Positions 45,282 through 54,480 are shown, counted from the stretch's first letter. The stretch: 64,000 nucleotides of DNA from Hyphomicrobiales bacterium (GCA_009377755.1 WHTM01000009.1:1-64000); one strand, 5' to 3'. Program-made: numbers and translations. The notes: a model not told the origin generated them from the sequence alone.

Positions 45282-46336
45282 TGAGCTACCTTGCAAAGCC
45301 GAAATTTCACCACCCCGCTCTGCCCAAGAACGCGCTAGGTTTCACCCATCGCGACTACGAAGGGTCGATTTCCACGCTGTGCGCCGGCTGCGGCCACGAC
45401 TCGATCAGCAGCGCGATCATCGAGGCCTGCTTCGAGCTCTCAATCGAGCCGCACCGCGTCGCCAAGCTTTCTGGCATCGGCTGCTCGTCAAAGACACCGG
45501 CCTACTTCCTCGGCAACTCGCACGGCTTCAACTCCGTGCACGGACGCATGCCGTCGGTACTCACCGGCGCCAATCTTGCCAACCGCGAGCTGATCTACCT
45601 CGGCGTATCTGGCGACGGCGATTCCGCATCGATCGGCTTTGGCCAGTTCGCGCACGCAATTCGGCGCGGCGTCAACATGGCCTACATCGTCGAGAACAAC
45701 GGCGTGTATGGCCTGACTAAGGGGCAATTCTCAGCCACGGCCGACCGCGGGTCGAAGTCGAAGCGTGGCGCCGTCAACAACGACTCCTCGATCGATCTGG
45801 TCGCCATCGCGCTGCAGCTCGGCGCGAGCTTCGTCGCCCGCTCGTTCTCGGGCGACAAGGAGCAGCTCGTGCCTATCGTCAAGGCGGCGATCGAGCACCG
45901 GGGCGCGGCCTTCATCGATTGCATCTCGCCGTGCGTGGCCTTCAACAATCATGCCGGCTCGACCAAGAGCTTCGACTACGTGCGTGAGCACAACGAAGCG
46001 GTCAACTATCTCGACTACATGACGCCGCGGGCACCGATCAACGTTGAATACGATCCCGGTAAGGTGCAGATCGTCGAGCAGCACGACGGCTCTACGCTTG
46101 CGTTGCGCAAGCTCCCCGCCGACTATGACGTGCACGATCGCGTGGCGGCGATGACCTTCCTGCAGCATCATGCCGCCAAGGGGCAGATCGTCACCGGCCT
46201 GCTCTATGTCGAACGCGAGGCGGAGGACCTGCACGTGCATCTCAACACCGTCGAGACGCCGCTCAACGCGCTGTCGGAGAAGCAGCTCTGTCCTGGCTCG
46301 GCGATGCTCGACAAGATCAACGCGAGCCTGCGGTAG
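45281..46336 (+). CDS. korB: 2-oxoacid:ferredoxin oxidoreductase beta subunit (TPP-binding)
   Basis: A 351-residue thiamine pyrophosphate subunit. STLCAGCGHDS binds an FeS cluster with other cysteines. GDGDSASIGFGQFAHAI through ENNGVYGLTKG is the TPP and magnesium motif. It completes the KorAB enzyme with the gamma-alpha subunit at 41379. No ribosome binding site precedes the ATG. A half copy of repeat family A follows the stop. Confidence 0.92.
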   Translation: MSYLAKPKFHHPALPKNALGFTHRDYEGSISTLCAGCGHDSISSAIIEACFELSIEPHRVAKLSGIGCSSKTPAYFLGNSHGFNSVHGRMPSVLTGANLANRELIYLGVSGDGDSASIGFGQFAHAIRRGVNMAYIVENNGVYGLTKGQFSATADRGSKSKRGAVNNDSSIDLVAIALQLGASFVARSFSGDKEQLVPIVKAAIEHRGAAFIDCISPCVAFNNHAGSTKSFDYVREHNEAVNYLDYMTPRAPINVEYDPGKVQIVEQHDGSTLALRKLPADYDVHDRVAAMTFLQHHAAKGQIVTGLLYVEREAEDLHVHLNTVETPLNALSEKQLCPGSAMLDKINASLR

Positions 46337-46348
46337 AAGCAATCTCCG

Positions 46349-46400
46349 TGTCCCGGCGCACTGCAGCACGAAGTGCCGCTGTGCAGACCCGGGGCACGTG
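46349..46400. repeat. Intergenic repeat family A, partial copy
   Basis: TGTCCCGGCGCACTGCAGCA and CGAAGTGCCGCTGTGCAGAC match the left half of the copies at 6385 and 43243. The right half is missing. Confidence 0.65.
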
Positions 46401-46402
46401 CG

Positions 46403-46843
46403 TTACCGCCCCATCGCGCAGGAATGGCAGGAATGCATGTAGGTCCCTTGCTGCTCCGCAGGGACGCCGTAGAGACCCGACTGATGCGCGCAGCGCAGCG
46501 AACGGTCACCGAACGTCTCGCGGCCGCCGCCCGGCACGATACCCTGCCTGACCGGTGGCAGATTGGGCACTGCCCGGCCGTTGGGCAGGATGGTCGGTGG
46601 AGCGGGCGCCGCGACACCGACCGATGACCGCGGCCCAGGTCGCCTGCGCGTCTTGTTCGGCCGCTGTGGAAGATTGCGGGGCGAGCGGTATTTTGGCGCC
46701 AGCCACGGCTCCGGCGCCATGATGGAATACGGATCGTTGAAGCGCTCGCGCTCGCCGGTATACGCCGGACCTGTCAACACAGCCGCGCCGACCATCGAAG
46801 CGGCGATGGTCAAGGCAACCGAAATACGGCCGGACATCATCAT
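46403..46843 (-). CDS. Exported proline-rich hypothetical protein
   Basis: A 146-residue protein. Up to three ATG codons start it (46843, 46840, 46837). A signal peptide (SGRISVALTIAASMVGAAVL) is followed by a Pro/Arg-rich region (PAPPTILPNGRAVPN) and a C-terminus with three cysteines (RCAHQ and HSCHSC). It lies 33 bases after rluC on the same strand. No family is recognised; the coding potential looks real but is not proven. Confidence 0.6.
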   Translation of the reverse strand: MMMSGRISVALTIAASMVGAAVLTGPAYTGERERFNDPYSIMAPEPWLAPKYRSPRNLPQRPNKTRRRPGPRSSVGVAAPAPPTILPNGRAVPNLPPVRQGIVPGGGRETFGDRSLRCAHQSGLYGVPAEQQGTYMHSCHSCAMGR

Positions 46844-46875
46844 CGCTCTTAGATAGTCTCGGCGCGCGCCCAACG

Positions 46876-47868
46876 CTACTCCTCCGGAGCGCCCTCGATC
46901 GGATCGTAGCGCTTGGCATCGAAGCCGAGGAAATTCCAGCTCTGCTGCATATGCGGCGGCAGCGGGGCGGTGATGTCGATGACGCCGCCACGCGGGTGCG
47001 AAATGGCGATGCGCCGCGCCAGCAGGTGCAGCCGCTGCTGGATACCAGGCGGCAGCTCCCAGTTCTCCTTGTTGAAGTATTTCGGATCGCCGAGGATCGG
47101 GTGCTTGATGTGATCCATGTGCGCGCGGAGCTGATGCGTGCGGCCGGTCACCGGCTTGAGCGAGACCCAGGCAAGCCGCTGCGCGGCTGTCTCCACCACC
47201 GCGTAGTAGGTGACGGCATGGCTCGCACCTTCGTCGCCATGCGCGGCGATGCGCATGAGGCTGTCATCCTCGCGTTCTTCCTTGGCGAGGAAGGTGGAAA
47301 TGCGGCCCTGCTTCGGCTTCGGCACGCCGGCGACCAGCGCCCAGTAGATCTTGCGCGCCGACCGGGTTCGGAAATTCTTGGCCAGCGCAGTGGCAGCAAA
47401 GCGCGTCTTGGCCACCAGGAGGCAGCCGGCGGTGTCCTTGTCGAGCCGGTGCACCAGCCGCGGCTTCTGCCCCTGTTTGTCACGCAGGGATTCGAGCATG
47501 CCGTCGATGTGTCGCACGGTGCCGGAGCCGCCTTGCACGGCGAGCCCCATCGGCTTGTTGAGCACCAGCACGTCGGCATCCTCGAAAAGCGTGATCGATT
47601 TGAGGAATTCCCGCGTCTTGGCGTCCACCGCATCCGCGGGCCGCGCAGGCTTCGGCGCATCCAGCTTGAGCGGCGGAATGCGCACCGCCTGGCCAGCCTC
47701 CAGCCGATCCTTCGGCTCGACCCGCTTGCCGTTCACCCGCACCTCACCCTTGCGGATGATGCGCTGGATATGGCTGAACGACAGCCCCGGAAACCGCGCC
47801 TCGAAGAACCGGTCGACGCGCATGCCGGATTCATCGGGAGTAACGGTGACGGTCTGGACGACGCTCAT
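46876..47868 (-). CDS. rluC: Large-subunit rRNA pseudouridine synthase, RluC/RluD type
   Basis: A 330-residue synthase with an N-terminal S4 RNA-binding domain (RVDRFFEARFPGLS, IRKGEVRVNGKRV) and an RluA-type catalytic domain. The catalytic Asp is in HRLDKDTAGCLLVA. It converts uridines in 23S rRNA to pseudouridine. Its start overlaps the rarA stop by 4 bases (ATGA), forming an operon with rarA and degQ. Confidence 0.92.
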   Translation of the reverse strand: MSVVQTVTVTPDESGMRVDRFFEARFPGLSFSHIQRIIRKGEVRVNGKRVEPKDRLEAGQAVRIPPLKLDAPKPARPADAVDAKTREFLKSITLFEDADVLVLNKPMGLAVQGGSGTVRHIDGMLESLRDKQGQKPRLVHRLDKDTAGCLLVAKTRFAATALAKNFRTRSARKIYWALVAGVPKPKQGRISTFLAKEEREDDSLMRIAAHGDEGASHAVTYYAVVETAAQRLAWVSLKPVTGRTHQLRAHMDHIKHPILGDPKYFNKENWELPPGIQQRLHLLARRIAISHPRGGVIDITAPLPPHMQQSWNFLGFDAKRYDPIEGAPEE

Positions 47869-49199
47869 CCACCCCGCTCCTTCCGCAGCTTCGCCCAGTA
47901 CTCCAGCCGCTTCCTGATTTCCCGCTCGAAGCCGCGCTCGGGCGGATCGTAGAAGGTCTGCCGGCCGAGCGCCTCGGGGAAGTAGTCCTGCCCGGAGAAG
48001 GCGTCGGGTGCGTCGTGATCGTAGTCGTAGCCCGAGCCGTAGCCTTCCGACTGCATCAGCCTGGTCGGCGCGTTGAGGATGTGCTTGGGCGGCAGCAGCG
48101 AGCCCGCCTCCTTGGCGGTGCGCATCGCGGCGCCGAAGGCCTTGTAGGCGGCGTTCGATTTCGGCGCGGTGGCGACATAGATCACCGCCTGGGCGATTGC
48201 CAATTCGCCTTCGGGGCTGCCAAGAAAATCATAGGCGTCCTTCGCTGCGTTGCAGACCGCCAGCGCCTGCGGATCGGCGAGCCCGATGTCCTCGATCGCC
48301 ATGCGTACGACACGGCGCGCGACGTAGAGCGGATCCTCGCCAGCGTCGAGCATGCGCGCGAGATAGTACAGCGCCGCGTCGGGGTCGGAGCCGCGCACCG
48401 ACTTGTGCAGCGCCGAGATCAGGTTGTAGTGACCGTCCTGCGACTTGTCGTAGATCGGCGCGCGCCGCTGCACGATCTCCTGCAACGCCACCGCATCGAA
48501 GGTCTCTCCGCCACGCACGGCGCGCCAAACCTCCTCGGCAAGCGTCAGCGCCGCGCGGCCGTCGCCATCGGCCATGCGGACGAGCGAGGTGCGCGCGTCG
48601 ACGTCAAGCGGCAGCGGCTTGTCCTCGATTATCTCGGCGCGCGCCAGAAGCTTCTCGATCGCCTCGCCATCGAGCGACTTGAACACCAGTACGCGCGCAC
48701 GAGAGAGCAACGGGGCATTCAGCTCGAACGACGGATTCTCCGTGGTGGCGCCGACCAGCACGATGGTGCCGTCTTCCATCACTTGCAGGAAGGAATCCTG
48801 CTGCGCCCGGTTGAACCGATGGATCTCGTCGACGAATAGCAGCGTCCCCTGCCCCGTTTCGCGCCGCGCGCGCGCCTCCCCGAACACCTTCTTGAGGTCG
48901 GCGACACCAGTGAAGATCGCGGAAATCTGCTCGAAGTGGAGATCGGTCGTCTGCGCCAGCAGCCGCGCCACCGTGGTCTTGCCGGTGCCGGGCGGCCCCC
49001 AGAACACCAGCGAGCCGAGCGAACGGGTTTGCAGCATGCGCGTCAACGCGCCGTCCGCGCCGAGCAGGTGGTCCTGCCCGACCACCTCGGCCAGTTGCGT
49101 CGGGCGCAGCTTGTCGGCCAGCGGACGCGGCGCATCGTGATCGAGGCCTGCGGCTGCGAACAGCGTCGGCCCGGCACCGCGTTTGGGGCGGGTGGTCAT
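47865..49199 (-). CDS. rarA: Replication-associated recombination protein RarA (MgsA)
   Basis: A 444-residue AAA+ ATPase related to clamp loaders and Mgs1/WRNIP1. Walker A is GPPGTGKTT near residue 70, and the Walker B region is LLFVDEIHRFNRAQQD. The C-terminal half has the tetramerisation domain with ALYYLARMLDAGEDPLY. It acts at stalled replication forks. Overlaps of 4 bases with both rluC and degQ indicate translational coupling. Confidence 0.95.
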   Translation of the reverse strand: MTTRPKRGAGPTLFAAAGLDHDAPRPLADKLRPTQLAEVVGQDHLLGADGALTRMLQTRSLGSLVFWGPPGTGKTTVARLLAQTTDLHFEQISAIFTGVADLKKVFGEARARRETGQGTLLFVDEIHRFNRAQQDSFLQVMEDGTIVLVGATTENPSFELNAPLLSRARVLVFKSLDGEAIEKLLARAEIIEDKPLPLDVDARTSLVRMADGDGRAALTLAEEVWRAVRGGETFDAVALQEIVQRRAPIYDKSQDGHYNLISALHKSVRGSDPDAALYYLARMLDAGEDPLYVARRVVRMAIEDIGLADPQALAVCNAAKDAYDFLGSPEGELAIAQAVIYVATAPKSNAAYKAFGAAMRTAKEAGSLLPPKHILNAPTRLMQSEGYGSGYDYDHDAPDAFSGQDYFPEALGRQTFYDPPERGFEREIRKRLEYWAKLRKERGG

Positions 49200-50599
49200 C
49201 CGCTGAAGACGGCGGAGATCTTCTGCCCGCCGCGCTGGATGGTCACGCGCCAGAGCCGGCCGCCGCCGCGCGCCAGGCGACCGAGGTCGCCGGTCTTGGC
49301 GATGTCCTCGTTGTTGACGGAGAGGATGAGATCGCCAGGACGGAAGCCGTAGCTTTGCGCCGGGGAGCCGTCGGCAACGTCGACGATGACCACGCCTCCA
49401 CTGGCCGCATCGATCCGCATCTGGTCCGCCAGCGCCGGCGAAACGTTCGCGACCTTGGCGCCCATGAAGGGCGAGCGCGCGCGGATCACGATCTCATCGC
49501 GCGGCGTCTCCGGCGCGGTCTGCAACGGGATCGCCAGCGCCACCTCGCGGCCGGCCCGGACGATGCCGAGCCGCGCGGTTCCGCCCAGCGATTTGGTGGC
49601 GAAGCGGTACTCGAAAGCGTTCGGGTCATCGATCGCGACCCCGTCGATGGCGACGATGAGGTCGCCGGTGCGCAGGCCGGCGCGCGCCGCGGGGCTGCCC
49701 TCAGTGACACTCGCCACGAGCGCGCCCGTGGGTCGGCCCAGACCGATCGACTCGGCGATCTCCGCGGTCACTGCCTGCAGCTTGCCACCGAACCACGGCC
49801 GCCTGACCGCAGCACCACCGTCCCTAGCGGATGCGACCACGACCTTCACCATGTTGCCGGGGATGGCGAAGCCAATGCCCATCGACCCCCCGGAGCGGGA
49901 GAAGATCGCGGTGTTGATGCCAATCAGCTTGCCCGCCATATCGACCAGCGGGCCGCCGGAATTACCGGGATTGATGGCGGCATCGGTCTGGATGAAGAAC
50001 TGATAGTCTGAAATGCCGACCTGGGTGCGGGCTACTGCCGAGACGATGCCTTGCGTCACCGTCTGCCCGACGCCGAACGGATTACCCAGCGCCAGCACGA
50101 TATCGCCGACCTCCAGCGCGTCGGAATCGCCGAGCTCGATCGCGGGAAATCGCTCGCGGCCGTCCTTGATCCGCAGGATCGCCAGGTCTGTGCGGGAATC
50201 CTTCAGCACCAATTCGACCTCAAGCTCGCGCTTGTCGGCGAGCGATATCTTCACCTCGTTGGCGCCCTCGATCACATGGTTGTTGGTCACGATCAGCCCG
50301 GAAGCATCGACGATCACACCGGACCCCAGTGCCCGCTGTTGCCGCTCCTGCGGCATGCCAAATCCCGGGCCAAAAAAGCGGCGGAAGAACGGGTCGTTGA
50401 ATAGCGGATTGCCGGTCGCCACCGCCCGGGCAGCGCTGATTGTCACGACCGCCGGCGCTACCCGCTTGACGATCGGCGCGTACGACAGCCGGACGTCCGA
50501 AGCAGAGGTGGGGCTACGGCGTTCCTGGGCCAGCGCCGGCGCGGCCACAACGGCCACGGCGATGGTCACGGCGGTGATGAGGCTCAGTGGACGGGGCAT
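49196..50599 (-). CDS. degQ: DegP/DegQ (HtrA) periplasmic serine protease
   Basis: A 467-residue exported protease with a signal peptide (residues 1-24, ending PALAQ). The catalytic triad is visible: His108 in NNHVIEG, Asp in SRTDLAIL near 140 and Ser in NPGNSGGPL near 213. Two PDZ domains follow (about 265-355 and 370-460). It degrades or refolds damaged envelope proteins. The frame is open upstream, but the signal peptide places the start at 50599. It is the first gene of the degQ-rarA-rluC run. Confidence 0.93.
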   Translation of the reverse strand: MPRPLSLITAVTIAVAVVAAPALAQERRSPTSASDVRLSYAPIVKRVAPAVVTISAARAVATGNPLFNDPFFRRFFGPGFGMPQERQQRALGSGVIVDASGLIVTNNHVIEGANEVKISLADKRELEVELVLKDSRTDLAILRIKDGRERFPAIELGDSDALEVGDIVLALGNPFGVGQTVTQGIVSAVARTQVGISDYQFFIQTDAAINPGNSGGPLVDMAGKLIGINTAIFSRSGGSMGIGFAIPGNMVKVVVASARDGGAAVRRPWFGGKLQAVTAEIAESIGLGRPTGALVASVTEGSPAARAGLRTGDLIVAIDGVAIDDPNAFEYRFATKSLGGTARLGIVRAGREVALAIPLQTAPETPRDEIVIRARSPFMGAKVANVSPALADQMRIDAASGGVVIVDVADGSPAQSYGFRPGDLILSVNNEDIAKTGDLGRLARGGGRLWRVTIQRGGQKISAVFSG

Positions 50600-50921
50600 G
50601 GGGATGTCGAATCGTACCGGTTGATGCCGGCAAGATATAGGCCCACAGACCCGGCAAATGAAGGGCGGCGGCCCGGTCACCGGGCTTGTTGACGTGGTCG
50701 ACGTCGAGGGCCGTCGCGGGCAGCAACTGCACCGCAACGCACAGCTTGGCCGGGCACTTGCGGTCGTGTGACGGCAAGAACTGCCGATGGCCTGCCCCCG
50801 TTCCACACTGTCCCGTTCCACCTGTCCCGTTCCACCTGGACCAGCCAGGCGCATCCGGATACTCTACTTGCGAGGGGTTCGGAACAGGTGGGATGTGGGC
50901 AACGAAGCCGGGGAGCGCGCG
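50600..50921. other. Gap between degQ and the radical-SAM relic
   Basis: No gene recognised in 322 bases. A short direct repeat, GTCCCGTTCCACCT twice in tandem, lies at about 50810-50837, with a further variant just after. The region may be residue of the same decay that affected the next gene. Confidence 0.5.
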
Positions 50922-51330
50922 ATGTCTACGGATTCCCGCAAGGTTCTCCTGGTCTATCCACGGTTCCACTCGAACTCATTCTGGAACTACAGGACTTCCT
51001 GCGAGGTGGTGGGCGCCCGCTACCAGCGCCGCCGTGGGGCTGGGTCACCGTTGCCGCCATGCTGCCGCCCGACTGGGACATGACGCGCAAGCAACCGCGC
51101 CTGCTGCCGCACTTCGCGCGGACCTTCGTGGATTGCGCCAGGCACAATCCGGCGACGCTAAAGTACGTCGCGATGATGATGGGCCTCTATCTCTACCTGC
51201 ATCTGGGACCGTTCTCGCGAGTCGTCATCGGACAGATTGAACTGCAGATAGCCGCGCTCGATCGCGGCGATTGGACGGCTCCGACCCTGGCGCCACCGGC
51301 GGAGCCGATGTCGGCTCGACCGGCGGGTCG
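50922..51330 (+). pseudogene. B12-binding radical SAM protein, relic with internal deletion and frameshift
   Basis: The first frame reads KVLLVYPRFHSNSFWNY through CEVVGARY, the start of B12-binding radical SAM proteins of the DUF4070 type. A one-base loss near 51021-51024 shifts to PAPPWGWVTVAAMLPPDWD, which continues the same domain. After 51078 the sequence jumps to what looks like the C-terminal part (LLPHFARTFVDCARHNPATL, then YLHLGPFSRVVIGQI). The radical SAM core, about 300 residues with the CxxxCxxC motif, is missing. GGGGAG precedes the ATG at 50922. Confidence 0.7.
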
Positions 51331-51415
51331 CGGCGGCCAACGGCTAACGCTCGGATCGATGTTTGCCGCGGCCGACGGAGCCATCCCTCTGCGCATCGAG
51401 AACGAAAGGGCGCGA

Positions 51416-51874
51416 ATGACGAGAATCCATTGGGACGTCGTATTCGCTCTCGGCTGCGCCGGGCTCGCCTGCGGGGCAACGGCGCAGCAAGCAGCGCCAC
51501 TGTCGGCGGACAGTCCCACGACCGTCTATACCGGACGAGGCGCGGGCCCGGCCCGCGACGAGGCCGCCGTGGCGCGCCTTCTGCAACGCGTCAGGGAACG
51601 CGGGCGCATCCGCGTCATCGTCGGCTTGAACATGACGATGCGCGACGACGACCGGCTGCCGCCGGCGGACGAGGCGCGGCAATCACAGACGCTGCGCCAG
51701 CTGCAGGATGCCGTCGCCGCGCGCGTGCTAGGCAGCGCCTCCGCCGCCGACGTGAACCGCTACTCCATCATTCCGTTCTTGAGCATGTTCGTCGACGCCG
51801 ACCAGTTGCGCCGACTGCTGGCCGACCTGGACGTCATCAGCATCCAGGAGGACGTTCCCGTCGCGCCGACTTGA
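51416..51874 (+). CDS. Orphan subtilase prodomain (inhibitor I9-like), exported
   Basis: A 152-residue protein with a signal peptide (RIHWDVVFALGCAGLACGAT, cleavage near AQQ). The body reads RIRVIVGLNM, an ALQDAV-like helix (LRQLQDAVAARVL), YSIIPFLSMFVDADQLRRLL and ISIQEDVPVAPT, the pattern of the N-terminal prodomain of secreted subtilisin-like proteases. The protein stops exactly where the catalytic domain should begin. It may be a truncated protease gene or a free-standing inhibitor. It is preceded in the same frame by the radical-SAM relic. Confidence 0.6.
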   Translation: MTRIHWDVVFALGCAGLACGATAQQAAPLSADSPTTVYTGRGAGPARDEAAVARLLQRVRERGRIRVIVGLNMTMRDDDRLPPADEARQSQTLRQLQDAVAARVLGSASAADVNRYSIIPFLSMFVDADQLRRLLADLDVISIQEDVPVAPT

Positions 51875-51878
51875 GCGG

Positions 51879-52304
51879 TCAGGCGGCCGTCTCTTCCTCG
51901 ACCTTCTTCTCCAGCACCGGGCCGGAGTCCTGGCCTTTGGCGTCGACGTCGCGGTCGACGAATTCGATCACCGCCACCGGCGCGGAATCGCCGTAACGAA
52001 AGCCCGCCTTGAGCACCCGGGTGTAGCCGCCGTTGCGCTCCTTGTAGCGGGGACCAAGCACGTCGAACAGCTTCTTGACCATGTCGGCGTCGCGCAACTG
52101 CGCCACTGCCTGCCGGCGCGCATGCAGATCGCCGCGCTTGCCGAGCGTGACCAGCTTCTCCACCACCGGCCGCAGATCCTTGGCCTTCGGCAGCGTGGTG
52201 ATGATCTGCTCATGCTTGATCAGAGCGGCGCACATGTTGGCGAACATGGCGCGGCGATGCTCCGCTGTGCGGTTGAACTTGCGGTGAACCTTGCCGTGAC
52301 GCAT
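51879..52304 (-). CDS. rplQ: 50S ribosomal protein L17
   Basis: A 141-residue L17. [20 protein letters not shown] and [19 protein letters not shown] are family signatures. The C-terminal 20 residues are acidic ([12 protein letters not shown]), longer than the E. coli protein. It is the last gene of the alpha operon, separated from rpoA by 87 bases that hold a strong hairpin. Confidence 0.97.
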   Translation of the reverse strand: MRHGKVHRKFNRTAEHRRAMFANMCAALIKHEQIITTLPKAKDLRPVVEKLVTLGKRGDLHARRQAVAQLRDADMVKKLFDVLGPRYKERNGGYTRVLKAGFRYGDSAPVAVIEFVDRDVDAKGQDSGPVLEKKVEEETAA

Positions 52305-52330
52305 CGCCGTCTCCTCCGGAGACAGGAGTC

Positions 52331-52390
52331 GGGTGTCAGGAGTCGGGCGTCAGGAAAGTCCTGACTCCTGACGCCCGACTCCTGACGCCC
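52331..52390. repeat. 24-bp hairpin between rpoA and rplQ
   Basis: Arms at 52331-52354 and 52367-52390 pair over 24 bases with one G-T mismatch around a 12-base loop. Each arm is built from GTCAGGAGTCGGG-like direct repeats. It lies one base from the rpoA stop codon, without a T-run, so it may be an RNA processing or stability element. Confidence 0.8.
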
Positions 52391-52391
52391 G

Positions 52392-53420
52392 TCAGTAGTG
52401 GTCCTCGAACCGCTTCGCCAGCTCGTCGATGTTCTCCGGCGGCCAGCCGGGCACTTCCATGCCGAGGTGCAATCCCATCTGGGCGAGCACTTCCTTGATC
52501 TCGTTGAGTGACTTGCGGCCGAAATTCGGCGTGCGCAGCATCTCCGCCTCGGTCTTCTGCACGAGGTCGCCGATGTAGACGATGTTGTCGTTCTTCAGAC
52601 AGTTGGCGGATCGCACCGACAGTTCGAGCTCGTCGACCTTCTTCAGGAACGCCGGGTTGAAGGCAAGGTCCGGGATCGTCTCGGCCGTCGTTTCCTTGCG
52701 CGGCTCCTCGAAGTTGACGAACACGTTGAGCTGGTCCTGCAGGATACGCGCGGCATAGGCGAGCGCGTCGTCCGGGCTCACGGCACCGTTGGTCTCGATC
52801 GAGAGCGTCAACTTGTCGTAGTCGAGGATCTGCCCCTCGCGGGTGTTCTCGACCCGGTAGGACACCTTGCGCACCGGCGAGAACAGGCTGTCGACCGGGA
52901 TCAACCCGATCGGCGCATCCTCCGGCCGATTGCGCTCGGCGGGGACATAACCCTTGCCGGTGTTGACCGTGAACTCCATGCGGATCTCGGCGCCCTCGTC
53001 GAGCGTGCAGAGCACGAGTTCCGGATTAAGCACGACGATGTCACCGACGGTTTGAATATCACCGGCGGTGACGGTTCCCGGGCCCTGCTTCTTCACCATC
53101 ATGCGCTTGGGACCCTCGCCCTGCATCTTGATGGCGATGTCCTTGATGTTGAGGATGATGTCGGTCACATCCTCACGCACACCCGAGATCGAGGAGAACT
53201 CGTGCAGCACGCCGTCGATGTGCACCGACTGCACCGCGGCACCCTGCAGCGACGACAGCAGGATGCGGCGCAGCGCGTTGCCAAGAGTCACGCCGAAGCC
53301 TCGTTCCAGCGGCTCGGCGACCACGGTCGCCGTACGCTTGGGATCGAAGCCCGGCGAGACCTGCAACTTGTTGGGCCTGATCAGTTCCTGCCAATTACGT
53401 TGAATCACGTCGACACCCAT
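52392..53420 (-). CDS. rpoA: DNA-directed RNA polymerase alpha subunit
   Basis: A 342-residue alpha subunit. The N-terminal assembly domain contains [19 protein letters not shown], and the C-terminal domain carries [13 protein letters not shown] and [16 protein letters not shown], the promoter UP-element and activator contact surface. It follows rpsK by 71 bases in the alpha operon. Confidence 0.98.
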   Translation of the reverse strand: MGVDVIQRNWQELIRPNKLQVSPGFDPKRTATVVAEPLERGFGVTLGNALRRILLSSLQGAAVQSVHIDGVLHEFSSISGVREDVTDIILNIKDIAIKMQGEGPKRMMVKKQGPGTVTAGDIQTVGDIVVLNPELVLCTLDEGAEIRMEFTVNTGKGYVPAERNRPEDAPIGLIPVDSLFSPVRKVSYRVENTREGQILDYDKLTLSIETNGAVSPDDALAYAARILQDQLNVFVNFEEPRKETTAETIPDLAFNPAFLKKVDELELSVRSANCLKNDNIVYIGDLVQKTEAEMLRTPNFGRKSLNEIKEVLAQMGLHLGMEVPGWPPENIDELAKRFEDHY

Positions 53421-53491
53421 CGTGTTGACCGGCGCGGCTTGACCGCGCTCCCTGGCTGCGGCGGACGCATACGCTCCGCCGGATATGAATC

Positions 53492-53881
53492 TTAGACGCG
53501 ACGACGCTTGCGCGGCCGGCAGCCGTTATGCGGAATCGGCGTCACGTCGCGAATCGACGTTACCGTGAAGCCGGCGGATTGCAGCGCCCGCAGCGCCGAC
53601 TCGCGGCCGGACCCCGGCCCCGCAACCTCCACTTCGAGAGTGCGCATGCCATGGTCCATGGCCTTCTTGGCCGCATCCTCCGCGGCCATTTGCGCCGCAT
53701 AGGGCGTCGACTTGCGCGAGCCCTTGAAGCCCATGGTCCCGGCCGACGACCATGCGATCGAATTGCCCTGCGCGTCGGTAATGGTGATCATGGTGTTGTT
53801 GAACGACGCATTCACATGCGCCACGCCGGAGGCGATGTTCTTGCGTTCGCGCCGGCGGACACGGGTGGCTTCCTTGCCCAT
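53492..53881 (-). CDS. rpsK: 30S ribosomal protein S11
   Basis: A 129-residue S11. [18 protein letters not shown], a [14 protein letters not shown] stretch and the basic end [11 protein letters not shown] are conserved. It assembles in the platform of the small subunit near the E site. It lies between rpsM and rpoA. Confidence 0.98.
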   Translation of the reverse strand: MGKEATRVRRRERKNIASGVAHVNASFNNTMITITDAQGNSIAWSSAGTMGFKGSRKSTPYAAQMAAEDAAKKAMDHGMRTLEVEVAGPGSGRESALRALQSAGFTVTSIRDVTPIPHNGCRPRKRRRV

Positions 53882-53935
53882 TCAAATCCCTTTCGCGGCC
53901 CGGAGCCCGGCGCCGTTATGAATCAATTCCGATGC

Positions 53936-54304
53936 CTACTTCTTCTTTCCGGCGATCGGCTTGGCCGGCCCCTTGCGGGTGCGTGCATTGGTGTGCGTGC
54001 GCTGCCCGCGCACCGGGAGCCCGCGGCGATGACGCAAGCCGCGATAACAGCCGAGGTCCATGAGCCGCTTGATGCTGATCGCCGTTTCGCGGCGCAGGTC
54101 GCCTTCGACCATGTAGTCGCGATCGATGACTTCGCGAATCTGCAGCACTTCCTGGTCGGTGAGCTGCGACACCCGGCGCTCGTTCGGGATGCTGACCTTG
54201 GCCATGATCTCTTCAGCCTTCTTCGGGCCGATGCCATGGATATATTGCAGCGAGATCTGGACGCGCTTGTTGGTCGGAATATTGACGCCGGCGATTCGGG
54301 CCAC
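53936..54304 (-). CDS. rpsM: 30S ribosomal protein S13
   Basis: A 122-residue S13. [30 protein letters not shown] and [19 protein letters not shown] are conserved. It contacts the P-site tRNA and the large subunit in the head. It is the first gene after the alpha-operon promoter at 54452-54480. Confidence 0.98.
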   Translation of the reverse strand: MARIAGVNIPTNKRVQISLQYIHGIGPKKAEEIMAKVSIPNERRVSQLTDQEVLQIREVIDRDYMVEGDLRRETAISIKRLMDLGCYRGLRHRRGLPVRGQRTHTNARTRKGPAKPIAGKKK

Positions 54305-54451
54305 GGTTTAACTCCTGTTGACGGCACGCGGGGCGCGAATGCCGCCGATCTTCATCCAACCGGGAGGGGCTGTCGCATGCAGAAAACGACGCCACCCCCA
54401 CGGTCTTTGGGGTTCGGCATCGTCCTGGATGGTCTCCGTCTGGATGCCGGG

Positions 54452-54480
54452 TATTAAAGGATTCAATGCCCCTTCGTCAA
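54452..54480 (-). promoter_or_regulatory. Sigma-70-type promoter of the rpsM-rpsK-rpoA-rplQ unit
   Basis: On the minus strand TTGACG (54480-54475) and TTAATA (54457-54452) are separated by exactly 17 bases. They lie in the 190-base gap between adk and rpsM, about 148 bases before the S13 start, so the alpha genes have their own promoter. Confidence 0.7.
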
